From Psychroserpens luteolus (lineage in GTDB: Bacteria > Bacteroidota > Bacteroidia > Flavobacteriales > Flavobacteriaceae), in the NCBI RefSeq assembly GCF_021032705.1, contig NZ_JAHVXI010000005.1, forward strand, positions 236,977 through 300,976: a stretch of DNA of 64,000 bases, given 5' to 3'. The notes beneath the pieces are model-generated. The model worked only from the letters and a program-made list of their open reading frames with translations, made no database searches and had not been told where the DNA came from. Position numbers and translations under genes: made by a program. Numbering within the stretch: the stretch's first letter is position 1; each line of letters begins with the position of its first letter. This document shows positions 1 to 7,847 of the stretch, one piece after another.

Positions 1-501
1 AAACAGTGGTGCTATAACTATTGATTTGCCAGCATCGGCTTCATATAATTTACGCTCTTTTTGGGTTTTTTGTTTTCCAACATAGCCAGGTATCCCGACA
101 TCATAAAAATTGATATCGCGTTTCGCATCACTATTTTCGATATCTGAAGACAAATTACCTGTTAAAACTTTACCAACAACGACCTCATCTAATTCATTAA
201 CTCTATCAGTAAGTGTAATGACTACAGATTTCATATCTAAGGTTGTTTTGGTAACTACAAAGCTTTGAGGTATATACTGAACACTAGAAATTAAAAGTGT
301 ATCATTGAGTTTTACTGGGATTTCAAACGCTCCTTTATCGTTAGTAACAGTAAACTTTTGAGCTGTAATATTAAGCACGTGGATGCTTTCCAAATCTGAG
401 CTCGCCACAACCTTTCCTTTTAATTGTATGGATTGAGCATTATTGTAGTTGCAACTGAACACTGCAAAAATTAAAAATAATATATACTCAATCTTTTTCA
501 A
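1..501 (-). CDS. Secreted carboxypeptidase-regulatory-like domain protein (3' part cut by window edge)
   Basis: Third and most downstream member of a tandem set of three paralogs. The frame is open from position 501 to the window edge (167 codons) and continues outside. I place the start at a TTG at 501-499: it gives a good signal peptide (MKKIEYILFLIFAVFSC, then NYNNAQ), and an in-frame stop lies a few codons upstream. It overlaps the end of the next gene by 14 bp. After the signal come a beta-sandwich CarboxypepD_reg-like domain (GKVVAS, NDKGAFEIPVKLNDTL) and the family segment DEVVVGKVLTGNLSSDIEN, nearly identical in wording to the neighbour. The family is common in Flavobacteriaceae and its molecular role is unknown; periplasmic or outer-membrane location is inferred from the signal peptide. 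Confidence 0.75.
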   Translation of the reverse strand, partial: MKKIEYILFLIFAVFSCNYNNAQSIQLKGKVVASSDLESIHVLNITAQKFTVTNDKGAFEIPVKLNDTLLISSVQYIPQSFVVTKTTLDMKSVVITLTDRVNELDEVVVGKVLTGNLSSDIENSDAKRDINFYDVGIPGYVGKQKTQKERKLYEADAGKSIVIAPLF

Positions 502-1255
502 GCCTTCGTTTAAATTTTTTGAGTTTTTCCTTTAAAAACTCTAGCATTTTTATTTCATCCTTTGTTTTACTGAGTGGTAAAAATTTTGGATCATCTCCAC
601 TAAAATAAAAAAATTCTTTTCGTTTGGTAGCATCCAAAGTATCAGTATCGAAAAGCATTTCAGAAAATTTAGCTTCAACTTGATCTACCGCTTTATTCAG
701 TTCTTCACGTTTAATTTGTTCTTTTAATCGCTTTGTTCGTCCAGAAATCCAATTAATCAATGGATTTAAAGGCACAATTCCACCACCACTTTTTGCTTCA
801 TATAATCGTCGTTCGCTTTGTTTCATTCTAGGCCCAGTATATCCTGGGATGCCTACATCATAAAAATTAATATCCCGTTTAACTTCTGTGTTTTCAATGT
901 CAGACATCAGATCACCAGTAAGTACTTTTCCAACAACTACTTCATCTAGCAAATTCACATTATCCTCAAGGTTTACAATCATCGATTGGGTTTGCATGAT
1001 AATATCAGTAACAATAACTTCTTTTGGCTTATACTGAACACCAGACACCATAATTGTATCGTTTAGCTTTGCAGGAATCTCAAACACTCCCTTATCGTTA
1101 GTAATAGTAAATTTACTGGCTGTTTTGTTTATGATATGAATACCAACGAGATCACCACTAGCTACAATTTTGCCCGAAATATCTTTAGTTTGTGCAACTA
1201 ATCCTGAAGAAAACAAAACGATCAGTAAAAAGAAAAAAAGTTTATTCCTTATCAC
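488..1255 (-). CDS. Secreted carboxypeptidase-regulatory-like domain protein, 255 aa
   Basis: Middle paralog of the tandem trio. The start codon is GTG (1255-1253), giving a signal peptide ending near GLVAQ. Residues about 25-105 form a CarboxypepD_reg-like beta sandwich (SGKIVASGDL, NDKGVFEIPAKLND), followed by LDEVVVGKVLTGDLMSDIEN and a charged C-terminal half rich in Lys/Glu that is probably helical. It overlaps the upstream paralog by 14 bp at 1242-1255 and the downstream paralog by 14 bp at 488-501, so all three are probably one translationally coupled transcript. No catalytic residues are visible. This domain also occurs at the N-terminus of TonB-dependent transporters, but no barrel is present here. 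Confidence 0.85.
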   Translation of the reverse strand: MIRNKLFFFLLIVLFSSGLVAQTKDISGKIVASGDLVGIHIINKTASKFTITNDKGVFEIPAKLNDTIMVSGVQYKPKEVIVTDIIMQTQSMIVNLEDNVNLLDEVVVGKVLTGDLMSDIENTEVKRDINFYDVGIPGYTGPRMKQSERRLYEAKSGGGIVPLNPLINWISGRTKRLKEQIKREELNKAVDQVEAKFSEMLFDTDTLDATKRKEFFYFSGDDPKFLPLSKTKDEIKMLEFLKEKLKKFKRRLEKD

Positions 1256-2054
1256 TATCTTTCTTTAAAAATTCTTTACTTTTTTTATTTAGAACTTCTA
1301 AAAACTCTAGCTCTTTGCCATAATTTAATAAGCTCACATCAAAGGCTTTATCGTCTTCAACAAATTGTATGAATTCTTCTACACGATACTCTGGTATATT
1401 AAAATTATCTATTATAAATTCTGAACCAAAATAGTATTTAATAGAACTTACTGGTACATCTGGAACACCTTTATCTTTCTTGTCTTTAATCTTACTCCTA
1501 AACAACGGCAATAATAATTGGTCAACTACATTAACTACATTAAGGCCATTGACCATCGTTTTAGATTGTGAATGGATAGCCTCATTTTTTATTTGGGAGC
1601 GTTCATCATCAGAGAAATCATATTCATCACTTTTTTTTATGCCAAAGTAAAGGGCATCCAGTTTTGGATTAAATGTTTTAACTGTAGATACATCTGTGCT
1701 TAAATCACCCGAAAGCCCTTTGGTTAAAACCAAAACTTCATCAAGCTTGTTAATTTCTTCTATTAAAAACACACGCATCCGTTTTGATTTTATAATGGCC
1801 TCACTAATTTGAAGGTCAAAATTTTGATATTGCAAAGCTCTAAACTCAATAAAATCATTTAATGCTACTTCAATAGTAAACTCTCCATTTTCACTAGTAA
1901 TTACACCTTTATTTGACGACGTATTAAATACAGTTATTCCTTCTACATCGTCTCCTTCGACAATAATTTTACCATCAACTTTTACACGTTTAATGTCTTG
2001 GGATATTGCCAAAAAAGATGTTAGTGCTATACATAAGAGTAGTAGTTTTTTCAT
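1242..2054 (-). CDS. Secreted carboxypeptidase-regulatory-like domain protein, 270 aa
   Basis: First gene of the tandem trio, with a normal ATG at 2054 and a signal peptide ending near FLAISQ. The N-terminal domain matches the other two (DGKIIVEGDDVEGITVFNTS, ENGEFTIEVALND), as does the segment LDEVLVLTKGLSGDLSTDV, but the C-terminal half has diverged and is rich in Lys and Asp. It is therefore the most distant copy. The genes follow each other with 14-bp overlaps, which suggests ancient tandem duplication of a whole coding unit including its overlap. Function unknown; envelope localisation is inferred. Confidence 0.85.
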   Translation of the reverse strand: MKKLLLLCIALTSFLAISQDIKRVKVDGKIIVEGDDVEGITVFNTSSNKGVITSENGEFTIEVALNDFIEFRALQYQNFDLQISEAIIKSKRMRVFLIEEINKLDEVLVLTKGLSGDLSTDVSTVKTFNPKLDALYFGIKKSDEYDFSDDERSQIKNEAIHSQSKTMVNGLNVVNVVDQLLLPLFRSKIKDKKDKGVPDVPVSSIKYYFGSEFIIDNFNIPEYRVEEFIQFVEDDKAFDVSLLNYGKELEFLEVLNKKSKEFLKKDSDKE

Positions 2055-2121
2055 AGTTGATATTTTAGTTAAGTAAAGAAATGATTTGAAAACTTAATTT
2101 ATTAATAAAGACTCACTAAAC

Positions 2122-2152
2122 TTTTGTTAAATTAATCCTTTACCTAAATTTA
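2122..2152 (+). promoter_or_regulatory. Putative Bacteroidota sigma-A promoter of pepE
   Basis: TTTTG at 2122-2126, 18 bp spacer, then TAAATTTA at 2145-2152. This matches the Bacteroidota -33 TTG / -7 TAnnTTTG pattern except for the last base of the -7 element. The expected start is just before the pepE ATG at 2169, implying a very short leader. Confidence 0.4.
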
Positions 2153-2168
2153 CAACAAATTACGATCA

Positions 2169-2876
2169 ATGAAAAATATTATCATCGCAAGCACTTCAAC
2201 TATTCATGGTGGAGAACCCTTAGAGTATTTACTGGAAGAGTTAGGTGATTTTTTTAAGCAAACTTCTGAAATCATATTCATCCCATATGCTAGACCTGGA
2301 GGCATCACACATAATGAGTATACTTTAAAAGTAAATACAGCATTCAAAAAAATTGACAAAAAAGTGATTGGTATTCACGAATTTGACGATCCGAAAGAAG
2401 CCATTAAAAATGCTAAAGGTATATTTACAGGTGGTGGAAACACCTTTGTATTGGTAAATCAACTTTATAAAAATGATCTCATAAATACCATTAAAACTGC
2501 AGTTAGAAATGGAACGCCTTATTTAGGCACAAGTGCAGGAAGTAATATCTGTGGTCTTACAGTAAGTACTACCAACGATATGCCTATTGTATACCCTCCA
2601 AGTTTTAAAACCTTTGGATTTGTACCTTTTAATATCAATCCGCATTATTTAGATCCAGACCCAACAAGTAAGCACATGGGCGAAACAAGAGAGACCAGAA
2701 TAAAGGAGTTTCATAAATTTAATACGCAACCTGTTGTTGGGATTCGAGAAGGCAGTTGGCTAGAAGTTAAAGGAGATTCAATAGTTTTAAAAGGGCCATT
2801 GGACGCTAGAATTTTTGAATACAACAAAGCGCCTTACGAAGTAAAATCTGGAACACAGCTCAATCATTTAAAATAA
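2169..2876 (+). CDS. pepE: Peptidase E (alpha-aspartyl dipeptidase), family S51
   Basis: Cytoplasmic serine peptidase that splits dipeptides with N-terminal aspartate. The 235 residues match the usual family length. The nucleophile elbow is GTSAGSN with Ser122; Asp137 (TTNDMP) and His159 (NINPHY) complete the triad, each two residues later than Ser120/Asp135/His157 of the Salmonella/E. coli enzyme. The GGGNTF turn at about 88-93 is also typical. It has no signal peptide. It is a single gene between divergent neighbours, followed at once by a hairpin terminator that also serves the opposing tRNA. Confidence 0.95.
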   Translation: MKNIIIASTSTIHGGEPLEYLLEELGDFFKQTSEIIFIPYARPGGITHNEYTLKVNTAFKKIDKKVIGIHEFDDPKEAIKNAKGIFTGGGNTFVLVNQLYKNDLINTIKTAVRNGTPYLGTSAGSNICGLTVSTTNDMPIVYPPSFKTFGFVPFNINPHYLDPDPTSKHMGETRETRIKEFHKFNTQPVVGIREGSWLEVKGDSIVLKGPLDARIFEYNKAPYEVKSGTQLNHLK

Positions 2877-2904
2877 AAAAGCCTCATAATATTATGAAGC
2901 TTTT
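2877..2904. terminator. Bidirectional hairpin terminator between pepE and tRNA-Gly
   Basis: Stem AGC-c-TCATAAT / ATTATGA-a-GCT (about 2880-2901, one mismatch), flanked by AAAA on the left and TTTT on the right. It can stop pepE transcripts on the plus strand and the tRNA transcript on the minus strand; it abuts the tRNA CCA end. Confidence 0.75.
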
Positions 2905-2979
2905 GGAGCGAGAGACCGGGTTCGAACCGGCGACATTCAGCTTGGAAGGCTGACGCTCTACCAACTGAGCTACTCTCGC
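2904..2979 (-). tRNA. tRNA-Gly(TCC)
   Basis: On the minus strand the 76-nt cloverleaf runs from 2979 to 2904. The acceptor stem GCGAGAG (2979-2973) pairs with CTCTCGC (2914-2908). The D-arm contains AGCTCAGTTGGTAGAGC. The anticodon loop CTTCCAA sits between TCAGC and GCTGA, giving anticodon TCC (Gly). The T-arm carries GGTTCGAACC. The 3' CCA is encoded at 2906-2904. Confidence 0.97.
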
Positions 2980-3027
2980 ATTCTGGGCGCAAATATAAAC
3001 TATCTTTTTTCTTTCAGGGAAAGATTA

Positions 3028-3453
3028 TTAGAACTTTTTCAAGAAATGATATCCTAAAATTTCAAAACCTTCATTATAATAAAACTTATGAGAAGGATAA
3101 TTTTGAACATAAGTATTTAATTCTACAGTAGTACATCCTTTTGTTTTAACATATGTATAAATCCAATCTAAAAACTGTTTCCCCAAACCTTTACCTCGGT
3201 AGTCATCTTCAATATAAACATGATCAATCTCCACTGTTTTTCCAACATAGTGTCTAGTACAAAACCATAATCCAGAAACACCAACAAGTTTTTCATTATC
3301 ATAAATAACGGCACATTCATAATTTTGTGCAACCATTTCAGCAAAACGTTCTTTCAATAACGCTTCGGAAAGTTTAAACTCATTAAGCTTTTGAACTAAA
3401 GGAACAACATCATTTATTTGTGATTTTTCGAGTATTTTAAACTGAAATGACAT
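3028..3453 (-). CDS. GNAT-family N-acetyltransferase, 141 aa
   Basis: Acetyl-CoA-dependent acetyltransferase of unknown substrate. The acetyl-CoA binding motif A is clear (VYIEDDYRGKGLGKQFLDW, R-G-K-G-L-G), and the C-terminal strand/loop NYPSHKFYYNEGF is the usual motif B with a Tyr that can act as general acid. The frame is open further upstream, but I choose the ATG at 3453 because the protein from there begins directly with the first GNAT strand (FKILEKSQINDV), while the upstream 33 residues look like non-coding sequence. It is cytoplasmic and stands alone beside tRNA-Gly. Confidence 0.88.
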   Translation of the reverse strand: MSFQFKILEKSQINDVVPLVQKLNEFKLSEALLKERFAEMVAQNYECAVIYDNEKLVGVSGLWFCTRHYVGKTVEIDHVYIEDDYRGKGLGKQFLDWIYTYVKTKGCTTVELNTYVQNYPSHKFYYNEGFEILGYHFLKKF

Positions 3454-3617
3454 AGATAGATATTTTAAGTGAAGATAAATATTTTTGCTTAAGTTTGATA
3501 CACAAAGGGTTTCAAATTTAAGCAGGAAGTGATAAAAATAGCGTCTAATCAAAAGACTAAAAATTAAACAAATTTTAAATTAAAAAGTGGCACATATTAT
3601 GTACTATTTAAAGCATT

Positions 3618-4352
3618 ATGAATAGACGACATTTTTTTAAAATAACATCCCTAACTGGAATAGGTATATCGGTTTTCCCGCAGTTGGCATTTCAGGATGC
3701 AACAACATTAATATCGTATGAGGAACTCATTGGAAAAGGCAAACCACAATTATATGGTAATGGATTTAATTTAAGAAAAGAGGCCAATGATGCTTTTTTA
3801 AAACTATCTGCAGCTGCTTTAAAAAGTGACATTCGTGTACAAGTTGTGTCTAGTTATAGAGGCTTTAATCACCAAAATAGAATTTGGGAAAGAAAGTATA
3901 AACAAAATTCCAATAATGGGTTAAGTCCAATTGAAAACATTAAGAAAATTATAGAGTACTCTACAATTCCAGGAACATCTCGTCATCATTGGGGAACCGA
4001 TCTCGATCTTATTGACAGTAATGTCAAACAACCACGTCGTGTATTAAACCCTAATCATTTTGAAGGTGATGGTGTGTTTTCTAAATTTAAAGAGTGGATG
4101 GATGAGCATGCCAATGATTTTGGTTTCTATCTCGTATACACTGATAAGAAAGAACGCAAAGGGTTTAAATATGAACCTTGGCATTACAGCTATAAACCAC
4201 TTTCAAAACCATATTTAGATACCTATTTAAAATTAAATATTAAAGATATTATTACTTCAGAACAATTGATGGGAGCAGATTATTTTTCTGAAGAGTTTAT
4301 AGCTAATTACCTGAATCAAAATATTTTGGATATAAATCCAGAACTTTTGTAA
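3618..4352 (+). CDS. VanY-like D-alanyl-D-alanine carboxypeptidase (LAS family, M15B)
   Basis: Zinc peptidase expected to trim the D-Ala terminus of peptidoglycan peptides. The LAS signature SxHxxGxxxD is present as SRHHWGTDLD (Ser121, His123, Asp130), and the second motif ExxH is EPWHY (Glu186, His189); together these supply the zinc ligands and the general base. SSYRGFNHQ at about 78-86 is the usual substrate-side segment. The N-terminus NRRHFFK followed by a hydrophobic run resembles a Tat signal, so export by Tat is possible. An isolated gene just upstream of an M48 protease, 26 bp away and in the same direction; the two may be cotranscribed. Confidence 0.88.
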   Translation: MNRRHFFKITSLTGIGISVFPQLAFQDATTLISYEELIGKGKPQLYGNGFNLRKEANDAFLKLSAAALKSDIRVQVVSSYRGFNHQNRIWERKYKQNSNNGLSPIENIKKIIEYSTIPGTSRHHWGTDLDLIDSNVKQPRRVLNPNHFEGDGVFSKFKEWMDEHANDFGFYLVYTDKKERKGFKYEPWHYSYKPLSKPYLDTYLKLNIKDIITSEQLMGADYFSEEFIANYLNQNILDINPELL

Positions 4353-4378
4353 ATTTATAATCACTAATTATTACAATC

Positions 4379-5149
4379 ATGAGAGGAAGAAATTTAAAAG
4401 TGAGATTGCTTATTGGCGTTGCCATAGCTCTCTTTTTCGTTATAAAACGTTGCAGTCAGAGAGAAGAAAATCCATATACTGGTCGCATGCAAACGATTTC
4501 AATGACGGCCGATAAAGAAATACAAATTGGTTTAGCTAGTGCTCCTCAAATGGAGGCTCAACATGGAGGTATGCATCCAAATAATCAATACCAAGCACTT
4601 GTTGATGATATTGGCAATAGATTAGTTAATAGTAGCATTGCTAAAGAAACACCATATAACTATGAGTTTCATTTATTAGCAGATCCCAATACAATTAATG
4701 CTTTTGCATTACCAGGAGGACAAATTTATATCACGTTTGCCTTATTTTCAAAACTTGAAAACGAATCACAACTCGCAGGTGTTCTAGGTCATGAAATTGG
4801 TCATGTTTTAGGTCGTCATAGCGCCGAACGTATTGCAGAAAGCGAATATTGGCAAGGTTTAGCAACAGCTGGATCTGTTGGTGGTGATATTGGAGGTCTA
4901 GTAAGCGGTATTGGTCAAAACACATTACTAACTAATGGTAGAGATGATGAATTGGAAAGTGATGATCTAGGTGTTAAATTTATGATCAAAGCTGGTTTTG
5001 ATCCTGAAGAAATGATTGGCGTTATGGAAATACTTAAAGCAGCTGCAGGACCTAATCGTGTTCCTGAACGTATGAGTACCCATCCAGATCCTGAAAACAG
5101 AAAAGAAAAAATTAGAGAATCTATTAAAAAATATAAAAATGCACTTTAA
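4379..5149 (+). CDS. M48-family zinc metalloprotease, membrane-anchored
   Basis: Envelope protease of the LoiP/BepA (Oma1-like) type. The motif HEIGH at 138-142 gives two zinc ligands and the catalytic Glu139; the third ligand is probably Glu193 in ELESDDLG, an ExxxD pattern typical of M48. NAFALPGGQIYI (about 107-118) is the conserved substrate-edge strand, and the protein ends with the usual STHPDPENR motif. The N-terminal stretch KVRLLIGVAIALFFVIKRC is a signal anchor; the Cys is not in a clean lipobox. Inferred role: quality control of outer-membrane proteins. Confidence 0.9.
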   Translation: MRGRNLKVRLLIGVAIALFFVIKRCSQREENPYTGRMQTISMTADKEIQIGLASAPQMEAQHGGMHPNNQYQALVDDIGNRLVNSSIAKETPYNYEFHLLADPNTINAFALPGGQIYITFALFSKLENESQLAGVLGHEIGHVLGRHSAERIAESEYWQGLATAGSVGGDIGGLVSGIGQNTLLTNGRDDELESDDLGVKFMIKAGFDPEEMIGVMEILKAAAGPNRVPERMSTHPDPENRKEKIRESIKKYKNAL

Positions 5150-5167
5150 TTGATTAAAGTGCATTTT
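5136..5167 (+). terminator. Rho-independent terminator overlapping the M48 stop codon
   Basis: Stem AAAATGCACTTTA / TAAAGTGCATTTT around a short loop (5136-5148 with 5155-5167). The left arm lies in the last codons of the M48 gene and the stop codon sits at the arm/loop border, so coding and termination signals are overlaid. Confidence 0.75.
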
Positions 5168-5216
5168 CAAACTAACTAACTCAAATAATTGTTTCTAATT
5201 TTTAGAAACTTCTCGT

Positions 5217-5603
5217 TTAAGATTCTAACCCCTTAATGTAAGCTAGAGCATCTTTAGCATTGGAAAGTTCAGCATATTTTTTTGCTGTCATTCCCTTAGA
5301 TGATTTTAAATTTAATTTCGCGCCTTCCTTTACAAGAAGTTTTAAAATATCTAATCTATTATACTTAGCTGCATACATTGCAGGAGTCAAACCATTTGAT
5401 TTCTTGTTTACATCTTGACCTAACTCTATTAATTTTTTTACGGTTTCTAAATCTCCTTTGATAATAGAAACACAAAATGGATCTACAACTCTTTTAGTTA
5501 CTGTAGTTTCGTAAGTAGAAGGTGTTACAATGTCGTTTGTTGCATTTAAAGATGTAAAAGAAAATCCTAATGCGATTGCGATAATTACTGCTGATTTTTT
5601 CAT
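5217..5603 (-). CDS. Secreted ankyrin-repeat protein, 128 aa
   Basis: Signal peptide (MKKSAVIIAIALGFSFTSLN, cleaved near ATND), then two full ankyrin repeats and a partial third: the first around VSIIKGDLETVKKLIELGQD, the second NGLTPAMYAAKYNRLDILKL, and a final SKGMTAKKYAELSNAKDALA. Ankyrin repeats mediate protein-protein contact, so this is probably a small periplasmic adaptor; the partner is unknown. Short ankyrin proteins of this kind are frequent in Flavobacteriaceae. A weak hairpin (5191-5209) lies past its stop. Confidence 0.85.
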   Translation of the reverse strand: MKKSAVIIAIALGFSFTSLNATNDIVTPSTYETTVTKRVVDPFCVSIIKGDLETVKKLIELGQDVNKKSNGLTPAMYAAKYNRLDILKLLVKEGAKLNLKSSKGMTAKKYAELSNAKDALAYIKGLES

Positions 5604-5869
5604 GATGAAAGATTTTAATTAATTGATTTTAGTTTTTTGATTATAATAAAGAGACGACATAAAATTTAAAGTGTTACACAAAAAAATCTTTAATAACATT
5701 TATTTAACTGTTTGTAAACAAATCTGTTAAGATATTAACATTGTCCATTTACAAGCTAACTCAAATTAAAACATTAATTGATTGATTGATAATTAATTAT
5801 ATTTTGTAATCCCATATACAGATAAAAAGCATTAAACTTTTATCTTTGATTTTATAATATTCCTTAACA
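5604..5869. other. AT-rich intergenic region upstream of gpmI
   Basis: 266 bp between the divergent ankyrin and gpmI genes. It holds tandem ATTG units near 5775-5790 and the gpmI -7 element at 5841. No open frame or RNA structure stands out. Confidence 0.5.
5841..5848 (+). promoter_or_regulatory. -7 element of gpmI promoter
   Basis: TATCTTTG exactly matches the Bacteroidota TAnnTTTG -7 consensus, 21 bp before the gpmI ATG. No clear -33 TTG lies at the right distance. Confidence 0.5.
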
Positions 5870-7387
5870 ATGAATAAAAAAGTTATTTTAATGATTTTGG
5901 ATGGTTGGGGCATGTCTCCAGACCCAAAAGTTTCAGCAATTGATCATGCAAAAACTCCATATATTGACTCGTTGTATCACAATTACCCTCATGCAACATT
6001 AAGAACAGATGGTTTACATGTTGGTTTGCCCGAAGGTCAAATGGGTAACAGTGAAGTTGGTCATATGAATCTTGGAGCAGGAAGAATTGTATATCAAGAT
6101 TTAGTTAAAATAAACTTAGCCGTAAAAAACAATACTCTAAGAAATGAATCTGTACTTATTGACGCTTTTCAATATGCTAAAGATCATAATAAACCTGTTC
6201 ATTTTTTAGGATTAGTGAGTGATGGAGGTGTGCATTCTCACATCAATCACCTATTTGGTTTAATTGATGCTGCCCATGATTTTGGAATACAGAACTCTTA
6301 TGTTCATGCGTTTACAGATGGTAGAGACGTTGATCCAAAATCCGGATTCGGTTTTATTACATCTTTAGAAACGCATATCAAAAACACAAATACAGAACTA
6401 GCCACAGTAACTGGGAGATACTATGCCATGGACAGAGATAAACGCTGGGAACGTATTAAACTTGCTTATGATGCACTAGTTAATGGTTTGGGAGAACGAT
6501 CGCATTCTGCTACAGAATCTATTGAAAATAGTTATCATAAAAATGTCACTGATGAATTCATTGAACCTATCGTTATGGTTAATCAGGAAAATCAACCTAT
6601 CGCTCAAATAAAAGATGGTGATGTTGTGATCTTTTTCAATTTTAGAACAGATAGAGGTCGTGAATTGACCGAAGCATTATCACAAGCCGACTTTCATGAG
6701 CAAAATATGCATAAGTTAGATTTACATTATGTTACTCTAACAAATTATGATGATTCCTATCATGGAATTAACGTCGTTTTCAACAAAGATAATCTCACTG
6801 AAACACTTGGTGAAGTTCTTGAAAAGCATCATAAAACCCAAATTAGAATCGCTGAAACTGAAAAGTATCCGCATGTGACATTTTTCTTCTCTGGCGGACA
6901 AGAAGTTCCTTTTAAAGGCGAAACAAGAATACTTAGAAATTCTCCTAAAGTTGCTACTTACGATTTAAAACCAGAAATGAGCGCTTTTGAATTAAAAGAT
7001 GCACTTATTCCTGAACTAAAAAAAGGCGACGTGGATTTTGTATGTCTTAACTTTGCAAATGGAGATATGGTAGGTCATACTGGAGTTATGGAAGCGGCAA
7101 TTAAAGCTTGTGAAGCAGTAGATCAATGTGTAAAAGAAGTTATAAATGTTGCTCTTGATAACGACTACTCTACCATTTTAATTGCAGATCATGGGAATTG
7201 TGAGACGATGATCAATCCAGATGGTTCGCCTCATACAGCACATACAACTAACCCTGTTCCTATTATTTTAATAGATAATGAAAAATTGACTATTAAAGAT
7301 GGTATTTTGGGTGACATAGCACCTACAATTCTCAAACTTATGGGGATTGAGCAGCCAGAGTCTATGACTCAAGAACCTTTGGTTTAA
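5870..7387 (+). CDS. gpmI: 2,3-bisphosphoglycerate-independent phosphoglycerate mutase
   Basis: Glycolytic enzyme interconverting 3- and 2-phosphoglycerate with two Mn ions. The 505-residue length is typical. The first metal motif is LMILDGWG (Asp11), the phosphoserine nucleophile is Ser61 in QMGNSEVGH, and the C-terminal metal site includes IADHGNCE and SPHTAHTTNPVP. HSHINHL and FTDGRDVDP form the substrate pocket. Cytoplasmic. It is followed 46 bp later by a small HAD gene in the same direction, possibly in the same transcript. Confidence 0.97.
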   Translation: MNKKVILMILDGWGMSPDPKVSAIDHAKTPYIDSLYHNYPHATLRTDGLHVGLPEGQMGNSEVGHMNLGAGRIVYQDLVKINLAVKNNTLRNESVLIDAFQYAKDHNKPVHFLGLVSDGGVHSHINHLFGLIDAAHDFGIQNSYVHAFTDGRDVDPKSGFGFITSLETHIKNTNTELATVTGRYYAMDRDKRWERIKLAYDALVNGLGERSHSATESIENSYHKNVTDEFIEPIVMVNQENQPIAQIKDGDVVIFFNFRTDRGRELTEALSQADFHEQNMHKLDLHYVTLTNYDDSYHGINVVFNKDNLTETLGEVLEKHHKTQIRIAETEKYPHVTFFFSGGQEVPFKGETRILRNSPKVATYDLKPEMSAFELKDALIPELKKGDVDFVCLNFANGDMVGHTGVMEAAIKACEAVDQCVKEVINVALDNDYSTILIADHGNCETMINPDGSPHTAHTTNPVPIILIDNEKLTIKDGILGDIAPTILKLMGIEQPESMTQEPLV

Positions 7388-7433
7388 ATTAATTTTGAAA
7401 ATTGTACTTTTGAAGCATTACAAAGATTAGTAA

Positions 7434-7847
7434 ATGAATTTTCAAGACAAACTAGTTATAGCCATAGATTTTGATGGTACTATTGTTGAAGATGCCTACC
7501 CAAAAGTTGGTAAAGCTCGTATTTTCGCATTTGAAACCATGAAGCGTTTGCAAGCCGATGGTCACAGGCTTATCCTCTGGACTTACAGAAGTGGTTCAAA
7601 ATTAGAGGAAGCCGTTACTTTTTGCAAAGATAATGGCATTACATTCTATGCTGTAAATCAGAGTTTCCCAGAAGAAAAATATGACAATTCAGTTAGTAGA
7701 AAAATCTATGCAGATATTTATATAGACGATAGAAACATAGGTGGAATTTTAGGTTGGGGAGAAGTCTATCATCTCATCACCAATGAAGAACCAAATATAA
7801 AAGCCACCAAACAAAAGAAAGGTTTCTTTTCCTTTTTAAAGCGCTAA
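7434..7847 (+). CDS. Small HAD-like hydrolase (BT0820-type), 137 aa
   Basis: A minimal HAD fold without a large cap. Motif I is IAIDFDGTI (nucleophile Asp12, acid/base Asp14), motif II is the Thr/Ser region LILWTYRSG, and motif III/IV is the Asp pair in YADIYIDDRNIGG. It resembles the Bacteroidota BT0820 family annotated as a small hydrolase; the substrate is unknown. Its C-terminus is basic (KATKQKKGFFSFLKR). The last 12 bp overlap the end of the convergent CoA-transferase gene. Confidence 0.85.
   Translation: MNFQDKLVIAIDFDGTIVEDAYPKVGKARIFAFETMKRLQADGHRLILWTYRSGSKLEEAVTFCKDNGITFYAVNQSFPEEKYDNSVSRKIYADIYIDDRNIGGILGWGEVYHLITNEEPNIKATKQKKGFFSFLKR

Noticed and set aside
3588..3606. TGGCAC-containing site before the VanY-like gene (and a similar one near 13543 before the M28 gene) as sigma-54 promoters
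   Set aside because: Both have TGGCACA but lack the TTGC part at the right spacing; too weak to call.
5191..5209. GTTTCTA/TAGAAAC hairpin as a terminator of the ankyrin gene
   Set aside because: No T tract follows on the minus strand; kept only as a remark.
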